Position numbers and translations under genes: made by a program | Assembly (NCBI GenBank): GCA_963740675.1 | Contig: CAVUFS010000005.1 | Location: 186,001-250,000, forward strand | DNA length: 64,000 nt | DNA from: CAIKMD01 sp963740675 | Lineage (GTDB): Bacteria; Pseudomonadota; Alphaproteobacteria; ATCC43930; CGMCC-115725 | Direction of reading: 5' to 3' | Shown: in pieces, positions 51,573-60,388 of the stretch | How positions within the stretch are numbered: position 1 is the stretch's first letter | How the letters are laid out: each line of letters opens with the position of its first letter | The notes under the pieces: generated by a model | Database searches by the model: none | The model's input: the letters and a program-made list of their open reading frames with translations, nothing else | What the model was told of the DNA's origin: nothing

Positions 51573-52394
51573 TTATTCGGCCGCTATTGCCGGATGCGAA
51601 AGATAGCTTTCCGCCTTCGCGTAATCGAAAGCGATCGGCTCGATTTTCCCGCTCACGATCTCTTTAATCCGCGTATCCGAAACGGGGTGACTGAATTGCG
51701 CATTCCGCATGTAAATGCGATGGGTGGTGTGCTCCACGGTGATTCGCTCCAGCACCTTCCAGTCCTCTGCCGTTAGCCCGGACCGATCCATGCCGACGAC
51801 CCCATGCATCATATGGTCGAACTCATCGTTATAGATCCGCTGACTGATGTTCCCGATTTCGCCGTCGATCCCCGGCTTTCCCTTGAGCTTCAACCCTTCC
51901 GAAAAGAGCGTGCAGTATCCGCCCTCGCAGAACTCGCCCGCGAGCGGACCGATGCGCCCATTATTTTTGCGCATCGCACGACCATGGGCGGCCTTGTCGG
52001 ATTCTTCTTTCCAGCTTTCGAGGTCGGCCGCGACGAGCTTCGGCTCCCCCGGCTGAAGCAACTTGTCGTAGACGCTCGCATAGAGGCAGTAGTGCGTGTA
52101 TTCGACGACGGCTTTCTCGAGCTCCTCGCGTAACTCTTCGCGACCGACGGTAATTTCCAATTGCGGCACCAATTCATGCAGCTGTTCTTCGAGACGGGAC
52201 AATCGGCCGCCGCCGGCTTTCTTCGCAGCCTCATTGCCGCCGAATTCCTTCCAGCACTGCCGGCGAATCCAGAGCTTGTCGGTCTCCAGTGTCCGAACTG
52301 GCGACGTCCAATAGGTGCGGACGATTTCCGCCTCGCCAGCCCACAGGGGTGCGTTCAAATCGATCAATCGCCGAAGGTTTTCGCTAAGAGGCAT
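51573..52394 (-). CDS. Uncharacterised helical protein with two E-x2-H motifs (possible diiron site)
   Basis: 273 aa, all helical by composition, no signal peptide. Two E-x-x-H motifs are visible: Glu98/His101 in VVEYTHYCLYASVYDKL, and Glu191/His194 in NDEFDHMMHGVVG. That spacing (about 93 residues) and the helical context match ferritin-like diiron folds. No specific family was recognised. It is upstream of the MarR gene and downstream of a class A SBP gene, all on one strand. Its role could be an oxygenase or oxidative-stress function; this is inference. Confidence 0.55.
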   Translation of the reverse strand: MPLSENLRRLIDLNAPLWAGEAEIVRTYWTSPVRTLETDKLWIRRQCWKEFGGNEAAKKAGGGRLSRLEEQLHELVPQLEITVGREELREELEKAVVEYTHYCLYASVYDKLLQPGEPKLVAADLESWKEESDKAAHGRAMRKNNGRIGPLAGEFCEGGYCTLFSEGLKLKGKPGIDGEIGNISQRIYNDEFDHMMHGVVGMDRSGLTAEDWKVLERITVEHTTHRIYMRNAQFSHPVSDTRIKEIVSGKIEPIAFDYAKAESYLSHPAIAAE

Positions 52395-52445
52395 GATTTT
52401 CTCCTTGCCGTGGAAGGATTGGTGGCGGTGCGTTAATCGCTTCGC

Positions 52446-53423
52446 TTATTGGGGCGCATAGGCCTCGGTGTAGAGCTTTGTCATATCGACCTCGCCGTCG
52501 ATCACCTTGAGATCGTAAAATGACTGTTTCAACGTCGCGAGCGATTCCGCATCGAAACGGCAATTCTTGGTATGCATTGCGATCGTGAGATCGTATTCGC
52601 GCGCCATCACGTTCTCATCAAAGTGAGTGATGCCGGCCGTGATCTTCACTGTCTCGAGCTTGTGCGCGCGCATGTAATCCGTCGTTTCGATCCACGCGGC
52701 GATGAAAGCGCGGATCGCCTCTGGATTTTTCGCAATTAGATCGTTCGATGCATAGACAACGCCGGACGCGACATTGCCCTGATAACTCGATACCGGCGCG
52801 AGAAGGCGTCCGTCCTTCGTCTCCTCAAGGGTCAGGAGGATGGCGGTGTTGATGATATCGGCATCGGCTTGGTGCGTCTTAAAGGCCGCGGCGACGGTCG
52901 CAACACCGTTGCCAAGCGCCACCGTCGTTACCCCGTTCTTGCCCCAGCCATAATGCTGCGCGAGCTGATGGCCTAACCATTCGCTGAACGAGCCCGGACT
53001 CGAGACACCGATGATCTTGCCCTTCAAATCCTCGAGCTTCTTGGCTGGCGAATCCCAAGGCACACCGACGCCGAGATAGGGCGCGGGGCCAGCGCTCTCG
53101 CACACGCCGAGCATGGGGACGCCTTTCGCGACGAGGGCCATCTCGGTGCCGGCGCCGTCGGCGATATCGATGCTGCCCGCTGCCAGGGCTTGCGCCATCT
53201 TGCTGCCACCGCCGAAATCAATGATCTTCAGGTCGAGCCCGTGCTTTTTGAAAATGCCGAGCTCGTCGCCGATATTGACGGGAATCAGCGCATCCGCTGT
53301 CGGCGCAGATTTACCAACGGTCAACATCGTCTCGGCAGAGGCGGACGCGAGCGTCGAAACAGCGCCGCAAACAAGACTGATGATGATGGCGCCGTGGCGG
53401 CCGCCATGCAGCCATCGAATCAT
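52446..53423 (-). CDS. NMT1/THI5-like ABC substrate-binding protein (class A)
   Basis: 325 aa with a signal peptide (IIISLVCGAVSTLASASAE). Class A features: LTVGKSAPTADALIPVNIG, GGSKMAQALAAGSIDIADG, AGTEMALVAKGVPMLGV and the C-terminal KLYTEAYAPQ. The last motif is a variant of the YTEKFLP ending. It is orphan, upstream of the putative diiron gene and MarR on the same strand (51-base gap). Promoter likely in the AT-rich stretch 53460-53520. Confidence 0.88.
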   Translation of the reverse strand: MIRWLHGGRHGAIIISLVCGAVSTLASASAETMLTVGKSAPTADALIPVNIGDELGIFKKHGLDLKIIDFGGGSKMAQALAAGSIDIADGAGTEMALVAKGVPMLGVCESAGPAPYLGVGVPWDSPAKKLEDLKGKIIGVSSPGSFSEWLGHQLAQHYGWGKNGVTTVALGNGVATVAAAFKTHQADADIINTAILLTLEETKDGRLLAPVSSYQGNVASGVVYASNDLIAKNPEAIRAFIAAWIETTDYMRAHKLETVKITAGITHFDENVMAREYDLTIAMHTKNCRFDAESLATLKQSFYDLKVIDGEVDMTKLYTEAYAPQ

Positions 53424-53632
53424 GTTATTCCTCCCTCACCCTGCGCGCTTCAGCGGCGCATGGAACGATTTCGTTAATAACTTAACTGTCGTTAGCTTAT
53501 TTACAAAAAAATTATCACTTCCCGCGGGATGCGTCAAATTCAGCCCAAGGCGAGCCAGCCCCATCTCCGCTCTCGCGGCGGGACCAAGACGAGAACCGTT
53601 GTCGCGTCGTGATGGAAGAGCGGGCGAAGGCC

Positions 53633-54415
53633 CTATTCCTCGTCCGGCAGTGCGCTTTCGTGCCAGCGTTTCAAGAGCGCGTTCGAGAGCCAGGAGAGCG
53701 CGGCGAAGATCAGGATGCCGGTGAGCGAGAGCAAGAACAGCGCCGCGAAGAGCCGCGGGATCTCGAGCCGGTAGCCGGCCTCGAGGATGCGCGAGGCGAG
53801 ACCGGTCGAGCTGCCGCCCGTGCCGGCAACGAACTCCGCCACCACCGCGCCGATCAGCGCGAGGCCGCCACTGATGCGCACCCCGGCGAGGAAAAGCGGC
53901 AGCGCCGACGGCAAGCGCAGGAACCGCAACGCTTGCCAGCGCGAGGCACCGTAGAGCTGGAACAGCGCAACGAGGTTACGGTCGGCGCTGTTGAGACCAA
54001 GGGTCGTATTGGCGACGATCGGGAAGAAGGCGACGATCCAGGCGCAGATCAACAGCGACGCGAACGTGTCGTTGACCCAGATGATGATCAGCGGCGCGAT
54101 CGAGACGATCGGCGTCACCTGCAGGATCACTGCATAGGGAAAGAACGAAATCTCGAGGACGCGCCATTGCGCGAAGCACACCGCGATCGCGCCGCCGAGG
54201 ATCACCGCCGCGGCGAGCGCTGCCAAGGTGATGCGCAGCGTCACCGCGAGCGAGCCCAACAGGCTCGGCCCGTCGGTCCACAAGGTCTTCGCGATGAGAA
54301 TCGGCCCGGGCAGGATGTAGGGCGGGACCTGCTCGATCCGCACCGCCGCTTCCCATGCGAAGAGGATGATCGCGCCAACGATCAGCGGCGCCAAAATGCG
54401 CGTGGGATGGGTCAT
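53633..54415 (-). CDS. ABC transporter permease, SsuC/TauC type
   Basis: 260 aa from the ATG at 54415. About six helices. The EAA-loop equivalent is LYGASRWQALRFLRLPSALP, and other motifs are FAWEAAVRIEQVPPYILPGP (periplasmic loop), VTPIVSIAPLIIIW and GLALIGAVVAEFVAGTGGS. This layout is that of NMT1/nitrate/sulfonate/taurine importers. It belongs with the ATPase at 55294 and SBP at 56095 on the same strand, but a plus-strand gene lies between it and the ATPase, so its transcription is likely separate. Confidence 0.88.
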   Translation of the reverse strand: MTHPTRILAPLIVGAIILFAWEAAVRIEQVPPYILPGPILIAKTLWTDGPSLLGSLAVTLRITLAALAAAVILGGAIAVCFAQWRVLEISFFPYAVILQVTPIVSIAPLIIIWVNDTFASLLICAWIVAFFPIVANTTLGLNSADRNLVALFQLYGASRWQALRFLRLPSALPLFLAGVRISGGLALIGAVVAEFVAGTGGSSTGLASRILEAGYRLEIPRLFAALFLLSLTGILIFAALSWLSNALLKRWHESALPDEE

Positions 54416-54606
54416 CGCGGATAGGCTCTTATTCTCGTTGCTCGGCGTGTGACGGGCGCCGCCCATCCTACCGGCGGCTGCGCGGCACCGGAAGGGATCG
54501 CGAACGATCGACGCCGCGTTGCCCTTCTGCGCACCTCTCGCGATGGCATACCGCGCACACCATATCCTTTGCAGGAACGGCGTTCCTTTGGCGAGGCTTC
54601 TGCTTC

Positions 54607-55284
54607 ATGGAACCTGCCGGCGTCAAAATCGACCGGGTTACGATGCCGCGACGATCGGTCGTGATCGACCGAAATGTCTCCCGAGACAAACTCGGGGCCC
54701 TGATCCGCAGCATCGATCGTCAAGTGCAGCGCGCGCTGGGCGTCCGGCCGTTCTGCGCGGATCCGCACTGTATCCTGCGCATCGCGTTCCGAGTGGCGGC
54801 GCACGAGATCCGCCTTGCGGATGGCACGCGCATCCATCGGGGCGACCCTATCGGCGAGCTTCATCTCTGGAACGAGCAGCTCCCGCTCATTCCGGCGCAA
54901 GGTCCGGATCTTCGTTGGGCGCTCGCCCTCCATCGTTCCTTCGTGCATTCGCTTGCCTTGCTCGCGGCCCAGGCGGCGACCGACCCCGCGTTGTCACAGC
55001 TCAAGGCTTTTCGGACGCGGATCGCTTTCACGGGCCCTTGGAGTCGTGCGCCGAAGGTCGCGCGGGTCACGGCCAATTACGGGTTCGAAATTATCGTCCG
55101 CGAACCGGGCTTCGCTGCGAATGCGCGCTCGCTGCTGGATGGCATCCTCGCTGCCTGCCTGCTGCGTGCCTTCAATCCCGGCGGATTGAAGACCACCGGC
55201 CTGCGACGAAGCGCGTACGAAATGTGGATCTCGCGTAACCGGTTGCTCGCGCAGCGGCCGATTGCAGCGCCGCGAGGCGATTGA
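54607..55284 (+). CDS. YkoP-like hypothetical protein
   Basis: 225 aa. The middle part IRLADGTRIHRGDPIGELHL then WNEQLPLIPAQGPDLRWALA resembles YkoP of Bacillus (LSDGT.I...D....IHLHN..L). YkoP-like proteins have no known activity. No signal peptide or membrane helix. It is inserted between the permease (divergent start, about 190 bases) and the ATPase (convergent, 9 bases), which is an unusual interruption of a transporter cluster. Confidence 0.5.
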   Translation: MEPAGVKIDRVTMPRRSVVIDRNVSRDKLGALIRSIDRQVQRALGVRPFCADPHCILRIAFRVAAHEIRLADGTRIHRGDPIGELHLWNEQLPLIPAQGPDLRWALALHRSFVHSLALLAAQAATDPALSQLKAFRTRIAFTGPWSRAPKVARVTANYGFEIIVREPGFAANARSLLDGILAACLLRAFNPGGLKTTGLRRSAYEMWISRNRLLAQRPIAAPRGD

Positions 55285-55293
55285 GGGCCCCTA

Positions 55294-56070
55294 TTATGCC
55301 GCGGCCTCCGCGAGGATCTGCGAGAGCCGCGCGCAGAGCGCGGTGTAATCGCTCGCCGTGCGGAGTGCCGCTTCGCGCGGATAGGCAAGATCGATCGGCA
55401 CATCGGCGGCGATGCGGCCGGGGCGCTTGGTCATCACCACGATGCGGTTCGAGAGGAACACCGATTCAAAGACGCTGTGCGTGACAAAGATCACCGTCCA
55501 GTGATGCCGCTGCCAGAGCGCGAGCAGATCCTCGTTGAGCTTGAAGCGCGTGATCTCGTCGAGCGCGGCGAAGGGCTCGTCGAGCAAGAGGAGCTGCGGC
55601 TCGGTGACGAGGGCGCGCGCGATCGAGACACGCATTTTCATGCCGCCCGAAAGCTCGCGCGGATAGGTCTTGGCGAAAGCGTCGAGTCCGACCGAGGCGA
55701 GCGTCGCTTCGATCTTCGGCGCCGCCTCTTCGCGCGAGACGTCCATCAGGCGCAGCGGCAGGTAGACATTGTCCCAGACCGTCGCCCAGGGCATCAGCGT
55801 CGGCTCCTGGAAGACGAAGCCGATCTTGCCGCGAGCCACGCCGTGCAAAGCAATTCGGCCTTCGCTCGGCGGCGTCAGGCCGGCGATGAGGCGCAGCAGC
55901 GTGCTCTTGCCGCAACCCGACGGCCCCAAAAGCGAGAGGAACGCACCGGGCGCGACGCTGAGATCGATGCCCGTCAGCGCGACTGTGCCATTGCGGAAGC
56001 TTTTGCCGATGCCCCTGGCTTCGACAAGGGGGGCCTGGACGATCGGCGCCGCGGCCGCGGTGACGGTCAT
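55294..56070 (-). CDS. ABC transporter ATP-binding protein, SsuB/TauB type
   Basis: 258 aa from the ATG at 56070. Walker A GPSGCGKST, Q-loop VFQEPTLMPWATVWDN, signature LSGGM, Walker B LLLLDEPFAALDE and switch His in VIFVTHSVFESVF. The MPWATVWDNV Q-loop surround is typical for NMT1/nitrate/taurine-type importers. It follows the SBP at 56095 by 24 bases, same strand, forming an SBP-ATPase unit; the permease follows after the YkoP-like gene. Confidence 0.92.
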   Translation of the reverse strand: MTVTAAAAPIVQAPLVEARGIGKSFRNGTVALTGIDLSVAPGAFLSLLGPSGCGKSTLLRLIAGLTPPSEGRIALHGVARGKIGFVFQEPTLMPWATVWDNVYLPLRLMDVSREEAAPKIEATLASVGLDAFAKTYPRELSGGMKMRVSIARALVTEPQLLLLDEPFAALDEITRFKLNEDLLALWQRHHWTVIFVTHSVFESVFLSNRIVVMTKRPGRIAADVPIDLAYPREAALRTASDYTALCARLSQILAEAAA

Positions 56071-56094
56071 TGCGGCCCGTTCATTTCGACCCAT

Positions 56095-57108
56095 TCATTT
56101 GGACTGCGCGCTCATTCCGACGCGCTGATTGACGAAGCGCAGCGTGTAGCCCTTCTTCCAATCCATGTCCTTGGGATAGAGACCTTCGCCCGACATCACC
56201 TGGAAGAAATCCTGCCAGCGCGCATCGCTCATCGCGCCAATGCCGAGCTTCCGGGAATCGCCGCTGTCGACGACGCCCTGCGCCTTCATCGTGTCATGCG
56301 CGTATTTGAGCAGGTCATCCGACTGGTCGGGATTGTCCTGCTTAATAAGCGCATAGGCCGGCGCCGGATCGCCATAGAGGAAGGAGTACCAGCCTTCGAT
56401 GCTGGCACTGACGAAGCGCTGCACGAGATCTGGCTTGCTGTCGATCAGCTTCTGTGATGTCTCGATGATCGAGCCGTAGCTGGTATAGCCGGCATCGGCG
56501 AGCAGGAAGACAACCGGCTTCACGCCGCCCTGTTTCTCGATGAGAAACGGCTCGCTCGTCAGATAGCCCTGTTGCACGGCGTTCTTGTCGGCCAGGAACG
56601 GCGTCATGTTGAAATTGTAGGGACGGATCTGGCCGTCGCTGTAACCGAACTTCGCCTTCAGGAAGAGCCACCAGCCGACGCGCGTATCGGCGCCGATCAT
56701 GATCGGCTTGCCCTTCAGCGCCGGAAGGCTGTCATTACCGACGCCCGGATGGGCGATCAGCACGGACGGGTCCTTCTGGAAGAAGGCCGCGACCGCGACC
56801 ATCGGAATTTTCTCTTTGGCGAAATTCATCGCGGTGAACGAGGCCGGCGCCTCGTCGAAGTCCAAACGGCCGGCGGCGAGGAGTTGGGTATGGTTCACCT
56901 GCGGCCCGCCCTGGCGCAGCGTGACCTTCAGCCCGTATTTCTCATAGAGGCCGGTGGCGAGCGCCTGGTAATAGCCGCCATGCTCGGCCTCGGCCTGCCA
57001 ATCGGTGCCGAACGTGACTTGATCGAGCGCGCGGGCCGGCGCGGCGAGGCTTGCCAGCGCCAGCGTCGCGCCAACCAAACCGAGCGCCGTCGAGAAAAAT
57101 CGCACCAT
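56095..57108 (-). CDS. NMT1/THI5-like substrate-binding protein of the complete importer
   Basis: 337 aa with signal peptide (ALGLVGATLALASLAAPARA). The mature start VTFGTDWQAEAEHGGYYQAL, then GPQVNHTQLLAAGRLDFDEA and KPIMIGADTRVGWWLFL are of the pyrimidine-precursor/THI5 group. The ligand may be a pyrimidine, riboflavin- or thiamine-related compound, or a sulfonate; not resolved here. It is the only SBP in the window with its own ATPase and permease. Confidence 0.87.
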   Translation of the reverse strand: MVRFFSTALGLVGATLALASLAAPARALDQVTFGTDWQAEAEHGGYYQALATGLYEKYGLKVTLRQGGPQVNHTQLLAAGRLDFDEAPASFTAMNFAKEKIPMVAVAAFFQKDPSVLIAHPGVGNDSLPALKGKPIMIGADTRVGWWLFLKAKFGYSDGQIRPYNFNMTPFLADKNAVQQGYLTSEPFLIEKQGGVKPVVFLLADAGYTSYGSIIETSQKLIDSKPDLVQRFVSASIEGWYSFLYGDPAPAYALIKQDNPDQSDDLLKYAHDTMKAQGVVDSGDSRKLGIGAMSDARWQDFFQVMSGEGLYPKDMDWKKGYTLRFVNQRVGMSAQSK

Positions 57109-57201
57109 TCCGTCCTCGCCCCTCTTCGCAAAGCGGCCAGGCCGCCGAAAGCTGGGACTTTCTAGCGCAAGGGCGCGGCGGGGGGCGATAACAAAAACGA
57201 A

Positions 57202-57234
57202 AACGCCCGCGGACTAGGCAAATCCGCGGGCGTT
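57202..57234 (-). terminator. Rho-independent terminator of the XRE gene
   Basis: A perfect 12-bp stem AACGCCCGCGGA / TCCGCGGGCGTT with a 9-base loop. On the minus strand it is followed by TTTCGTTTTTGTT. It begins 26 bases after the XRE stop. Confidence 0.85.
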
Positions 57235-57260
57235 CGCGACAGAATTTGCAGAAACGGTGC

Positions 57261-57704
57261 TTAGGCCGATTTGTCGGCGCTTTCGGCGCCTTCGAGCCCA
57301 CCGATGCGCTTGGTCATCTGCAACAGATGCTCGCGCACTTCCTCGCTCGGGATCTGGCGGAAATGGCGCACCAGCTCGATCTCTTCGCGGGTAAAGCCCT
57401 TGCTCGAGCCGGTCGCGGCCTCGCCGCCCAGTTCCTCGAAGAAGAACGACACTGGACGATCGAGGAGCCGCGCCGCCTTGTAGAGGCGGCTGGCGCTCAG
57501 CCGGTTCTCGCCATGCTCATACTTCTGCACCGCCTGGAAGGAGACGCCGATGCCGGCGCCCAACTCTTCCTGGCTCATGCCGGCCAGGAACCGCGCCTGA
57601 CGCAGGCGACGGCCCACATGCACATCGACTGGATCGGGGCCGTGCTCGCGAATCGTGCGACGGCGGCGCCCTGCGTTGTCATCGCTCTTACGAACTTCGG
57701 CCAT
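57261..57704 (-). CDS. XRE-family HTH regulator
   Basis: 147 aa from the ATG at 57704 (GGGAGG upstream). The HTH lies at about residues 28-82: RRLRQARFLAGMSQEELGAG, VSFQAVQKYEHGENRLSASR and LYKAARLLDRPVSFFFEEL. The C-terminal 50 residues (FTREEIELVRHFRQIPSEEV) resemble the SinR/CH00371-type tail seen in alphaproteobacterial regulators. It has its own terminator. Probably autoregulatory; targets unknown. Confidence 0.88.
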   Translation of the reverse strand: MAEVRKSDDNAGRRRRTIREHGPDPVDVHVGRRLRQARFLAGMSQEELGAGIGVSFQAVQKYEHGENRLSASRLYKAARLLDRPVSFFFEELGGEAATGSSKGFTREEIELVRHFRQIPSEEVREHLLQMTKRIGGLEGAESADKSA

Positions 57705-57868
57705 GTCCAAGCTTCCCTCCCCCTTCGTTGTGACCAGTTGTGACTTTGATAATGATCAAGCGATCAATCCGAATAGGATTTATACCGTGACCTGCGCGGG
57801 ATTACTACCGTTTCCAGCGCCTGCCACCGGAATACCACCGCTATCAGACTGAGAAACCCGAATATTCC

Positions 57869-58120
57869 CTAATCAGGATAGTTTTTCCGCTCTATTTTCG
57901 CTCGCCCGCCCGCTTCGTCGTCGAAACCCCGTCGGTTGCTGATGAAGAGCAATGCCATTAGGACTCCGCCCAACGCCAGCGCGCCCACGGCTCCGAGAAC
58001 CATGGCAATGATGCCGGAGACACCGATCTGGACATCCGCCATCGCCGTCCAGGCCTGCCAGGCAACGCCCATCGCGGCGAGGCCAAGCGCCGCTGCTATC
58101 GCATAGCCGAGCTTGCTCAT
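57869..58120 (-). CDS. Small two-helix membrane protein
   Basis: 83 aa from the ATG at 58120. Two helices: LGYAIAAALGLAAMGVAWQA and VSGIIAMVLGAVGALALGGV continuing into LMALLFISN, then a short charged tail (RRGFDDEAGGRAKIERKNYP). Function unknown. It is downstream of the DoxX gene by 37 bases on the same strand, so probably an operon. Confidence 0.65.
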   Translation of the reverse strand: MSKLGYAIAAALGLAAMGVAWQAWTAMADVQIGVSGIIAMVLGAVGALALGGVLMALLFISNRRGFDDEAGGRAKIERKNYPD

Positions 58121-58157
58121 GCACCTGATATAGGCGCTGGGCACGCCCTAGGCGAGA

Positions 58158-58610
58158 TCAGAGCTCGCGGCCGATCCAGCGATCGACCGAATAGGGGCCG
58201 CCGCCGCGCAGCGCGATCGCGAACATGATCAGGCCCCACATCAGCATGAACTCGTAGCCGCCCTGCGACCAGCCGAAGCCTTTGGGCCACAGCACGTGGA
58301 AGGTGATGACCGCAAGATCGATCGCACAGGCGGCGGCAAAGAAGCGGGTGAAGAAGCCGATCGCCACGCAGAACGCGCCAACGGTCTCGGTGAGCGTCAC
58401 AACATAGGCGGCCAGCATCGGCGGCGAGATGCCGTTCTTGACCATATTGGCAACGACCGCATCGACATGACCGATCTTGCCCGTGCCGTGGTAGAAAAGA
58501 ATCAGCCCCGCGGCACAGCGAATCACCAGCCAGGACAGCGGCACGATATGGCGATAGAGCGGCGCGAGGCCTGGTAGCAGCAGCTTAGGCTCGGTCGATA
58601 TGTCGGTCAT
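58158..58610 (-). CDS. DoxX-family membrane protein
   Basis: 150 aa from the ATG at 58610 (AGGGAGG upstream). DoxX pattern: PLSWLVIRCAAGLILFYHGT, GKIGHVDAVVANMVKNGISP, LTETVGAFCVAIGFFTRFFA and FMLMWGLIMFAIALRGGGPY. DoxX proteins are four-helix membrane proteins of redox or sulfur-related roles. It is divergent from the FAD monooxygenase gene (117 bases). Confidence 0.85.
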   Translation of the reverse strand: MTDISTEPKLLLPGLAPLYRHIVPLSWLVIRCAAGLILFYHGTGKIGHVDAVVANMVKNGISPPMLAAYVVTLTETVGAFCVAIGFFTRFFAAACAIDLAVITFHVLWPKGFGWSQGGYEFMLMWGLIMFAIALRGGGPYSVDRWIGREL

Positions 58611-58727
58611 GATCCTCCCTCTTCTCTCGTTTCTCTCGTCAGCGAAATTATCGTGCTGCATAAAGGTAGCAGGCCACGCGACAAGCGATAACTTCACAGT
58701 TTCGTTAGAACCAGGTTGGCCCGCGCT

Positions 58728-60344
58728 ATGAGCACAACACAACAAGAGCTTCCGGTCCTGATCGTCGGCGGCGGGCCGGTCGGCCTTGCTTTGGCGGCCG
58801 AGCTCGGCTGGCAAGGAGTCCGTTGCCTCCTCATCGAGCAAGGCGACGGCGTGGTGAAGACCCCGAAGATGAACGAGGTCAACACACGCTCGATGGAGTT
58901 CTGCCGCCGCTGGGGCATTGCCGAGCAAGTGCTCGACACACCCTTCCCGCTGTCATGGCCCAAAGACGTGGTCTTCATGACTACGCTCAGCGGCTACGAG
59001 CTCGGCCGCGTCAAACGCCCACCGCGTCAGGTCCGCGCCTCGGAGCATTCGCCAGAGTACACGCAGACCTGTTCACAGCATTGGTTCGATCCGATCCTGC
59101 AGCGTTTCGCACGCTCTTTCCCGCACGTGACGCTGCGCTATCGCTGTCGCTTCGAGTCATTCGAAGAGAGGGATGACGGAATCGTCGCGACGGTCGTCGA
59201 CGCGGTCAGTGGCGAGCGCGAGACGATCGCGGCGCAATATCTCGTCGGTTGCGACGGCGCGGGCAGCGCGGTGCGCCGCACCAGCGGCATCACGCTCGCC
59301 GGCAAAGGCCTGCTCGGCCATGCGGTGAACATGTTCTTCCGCGCGCCGTGCCTCCTCGAGATTTGCGGCAAGGAGCCTGGCACCTTCTTCGTCCCGGTTG
59401 ATCGCGGCGGCGTTTGGGCCAATCTGCGCATCATCGATCCGGCAAACGCGCTGTGGCGTTTGATGGTCAACGAGACGGGCCGCGACACGACGATTGAGAG
59501 CGTCGACAAAGCGGCCTATCTGCGCCGGGCGCTCGGCCGCGATCTCGATGTCGAATGGGTCGACATCAATGTCTGGCGCCGGCAAAGCGTGCTTGCCGAA
59601 AGCTATGGCAGCGGCCGCGTGTTCCTCGCCGGCGATGCGGTGCATCAGGTCTCGCCGACCGGCGCGCTCGGCATGAATACGGGACTCGGCGACGCCGTCG
59701 ATCTCGGCTGGAAACTCGCCGCCGTGATCCAAGGCTGGGGCGGACCACAATTGCTCGCAAGTTATGACAGCGAGCGCCGGCCCGCCGGCGCTCGCGCCGT
59801 CGGCAGCGCGACGCAATTCCACGCGGCGCAATCCGGCTGGGGCGACGGACTCGACGCACTCGATGAAGCCAGCGATTCGGGCGCCGCCTTGCGGCAACGC
59901 ATCGGCGACATTCTGGTCAATCAGGTTGGGCGCGAATTCCGTACCACGGGTTTGCAGCTCGGTTACCGCTACGAGGATTCGCCGATCTGCATTCCCGACG
60001 GCACGCCGGCGTTGCCCGACGATCCCGAGACTTATCATCCCTCGGCGCGGCCGGGCGGGCGGGCGCCCCACGCCTGGCTTGGCGAGAACCGCTCGGTGCT
60101 CGATCTTTTCCGTCGTGGCTTCACGTTGCTGTGCTTCGGCGACGCCGCCGATGGCAGTACTTTCCGAAACGCCGCGGCGCAACGCGGCTTGCCGCTCGAC
60201 ATCGTTCAAATCGACGATCGCGCGATTGCAAACGCTTACGAACGAAAGCTTGTTCTCGTGAGACCAGACGGGCATGTTGCTTGGCGTAGCGACGCGCCGC
60301 CACGCGAGGTCGGCGCCCTGCTCGAACGTGTCACCGGCTTTTGA
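58728..60344 (+). CDS. FAD-dependent aromatic monooxygenase, PheA/TfdB type
   Basis: 538 aa from the ATG at 58728. FAD-binding GxGxxG is in VLIVGGGPVGLALAAEL, the DG motif is CDGAGSAVRR, and the GD motif is RVFLAGDAVHQVSPTGALGM. The C-terminal thioredoxin-like domain is short (LVRPDGHVAWRSDA). This class hydroxylates phenols or similar. The substrate is not inferable. Divergent from DoxX. The Gly-rich secreted protein gene follows with overlap of readable frames but separate function. Confidence 0.88.
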   Translation: MSTTQQELPVLIVGGGPVGLALAAELGWQGVRCLLIEQGDGVVKTPKMNEVNTRSMEFCRRWGIAEQVLDTPFPLSWPKDVVFMTTLSGYELGRVKRPPRQVRASEHSPEYTQTCSQHWFDPILQRFARSFPHVTLRYRCRFESFEERDDGIVATVVDAVSGERETIAAQYLVGCDGAGSAVRRTSGITLAGKGLLGHAVNMFFRAPCLLEICGKEPGTFFVPVDRGGVWANLRIIDPANALWRLMVNETGRDTTIESVDKAAYLRRALGRDLDVEWVDINVWRRQSVLAESYGSGRVFLAGDAVHQVSPTGALGMNTGLGDAVDLGWKLAAVIQGWGGPQLLASYDSERRPAGARAVGSATQFHAAQSGWGDGLDALDEASDSGAALRQRIGDILVNQVGREFRTTGLQLGYRYEDSPICIPDGTPALPDDPETYHPSARPGGRAPHAWLGENRSVLDLFRRGFTLLCFGDAADGSTFRNAAAQRGLPLDIVQIDDRAIANAYERKLVLVRPDGHVAWRSDAPPREVGALLERVTGF

Positions 60345-60388
60345 GCCGAGATTTTGAGCCCAGCCTTTTGAGCAAGGGAGAGTGTCTC

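Noticed and set aside
59157..60275. 372-codon minus-strand frame opposite the FAD monooxygenase
   Set aside because: The FAD motifs are on the plus strand in order; no domain on the minus strand.
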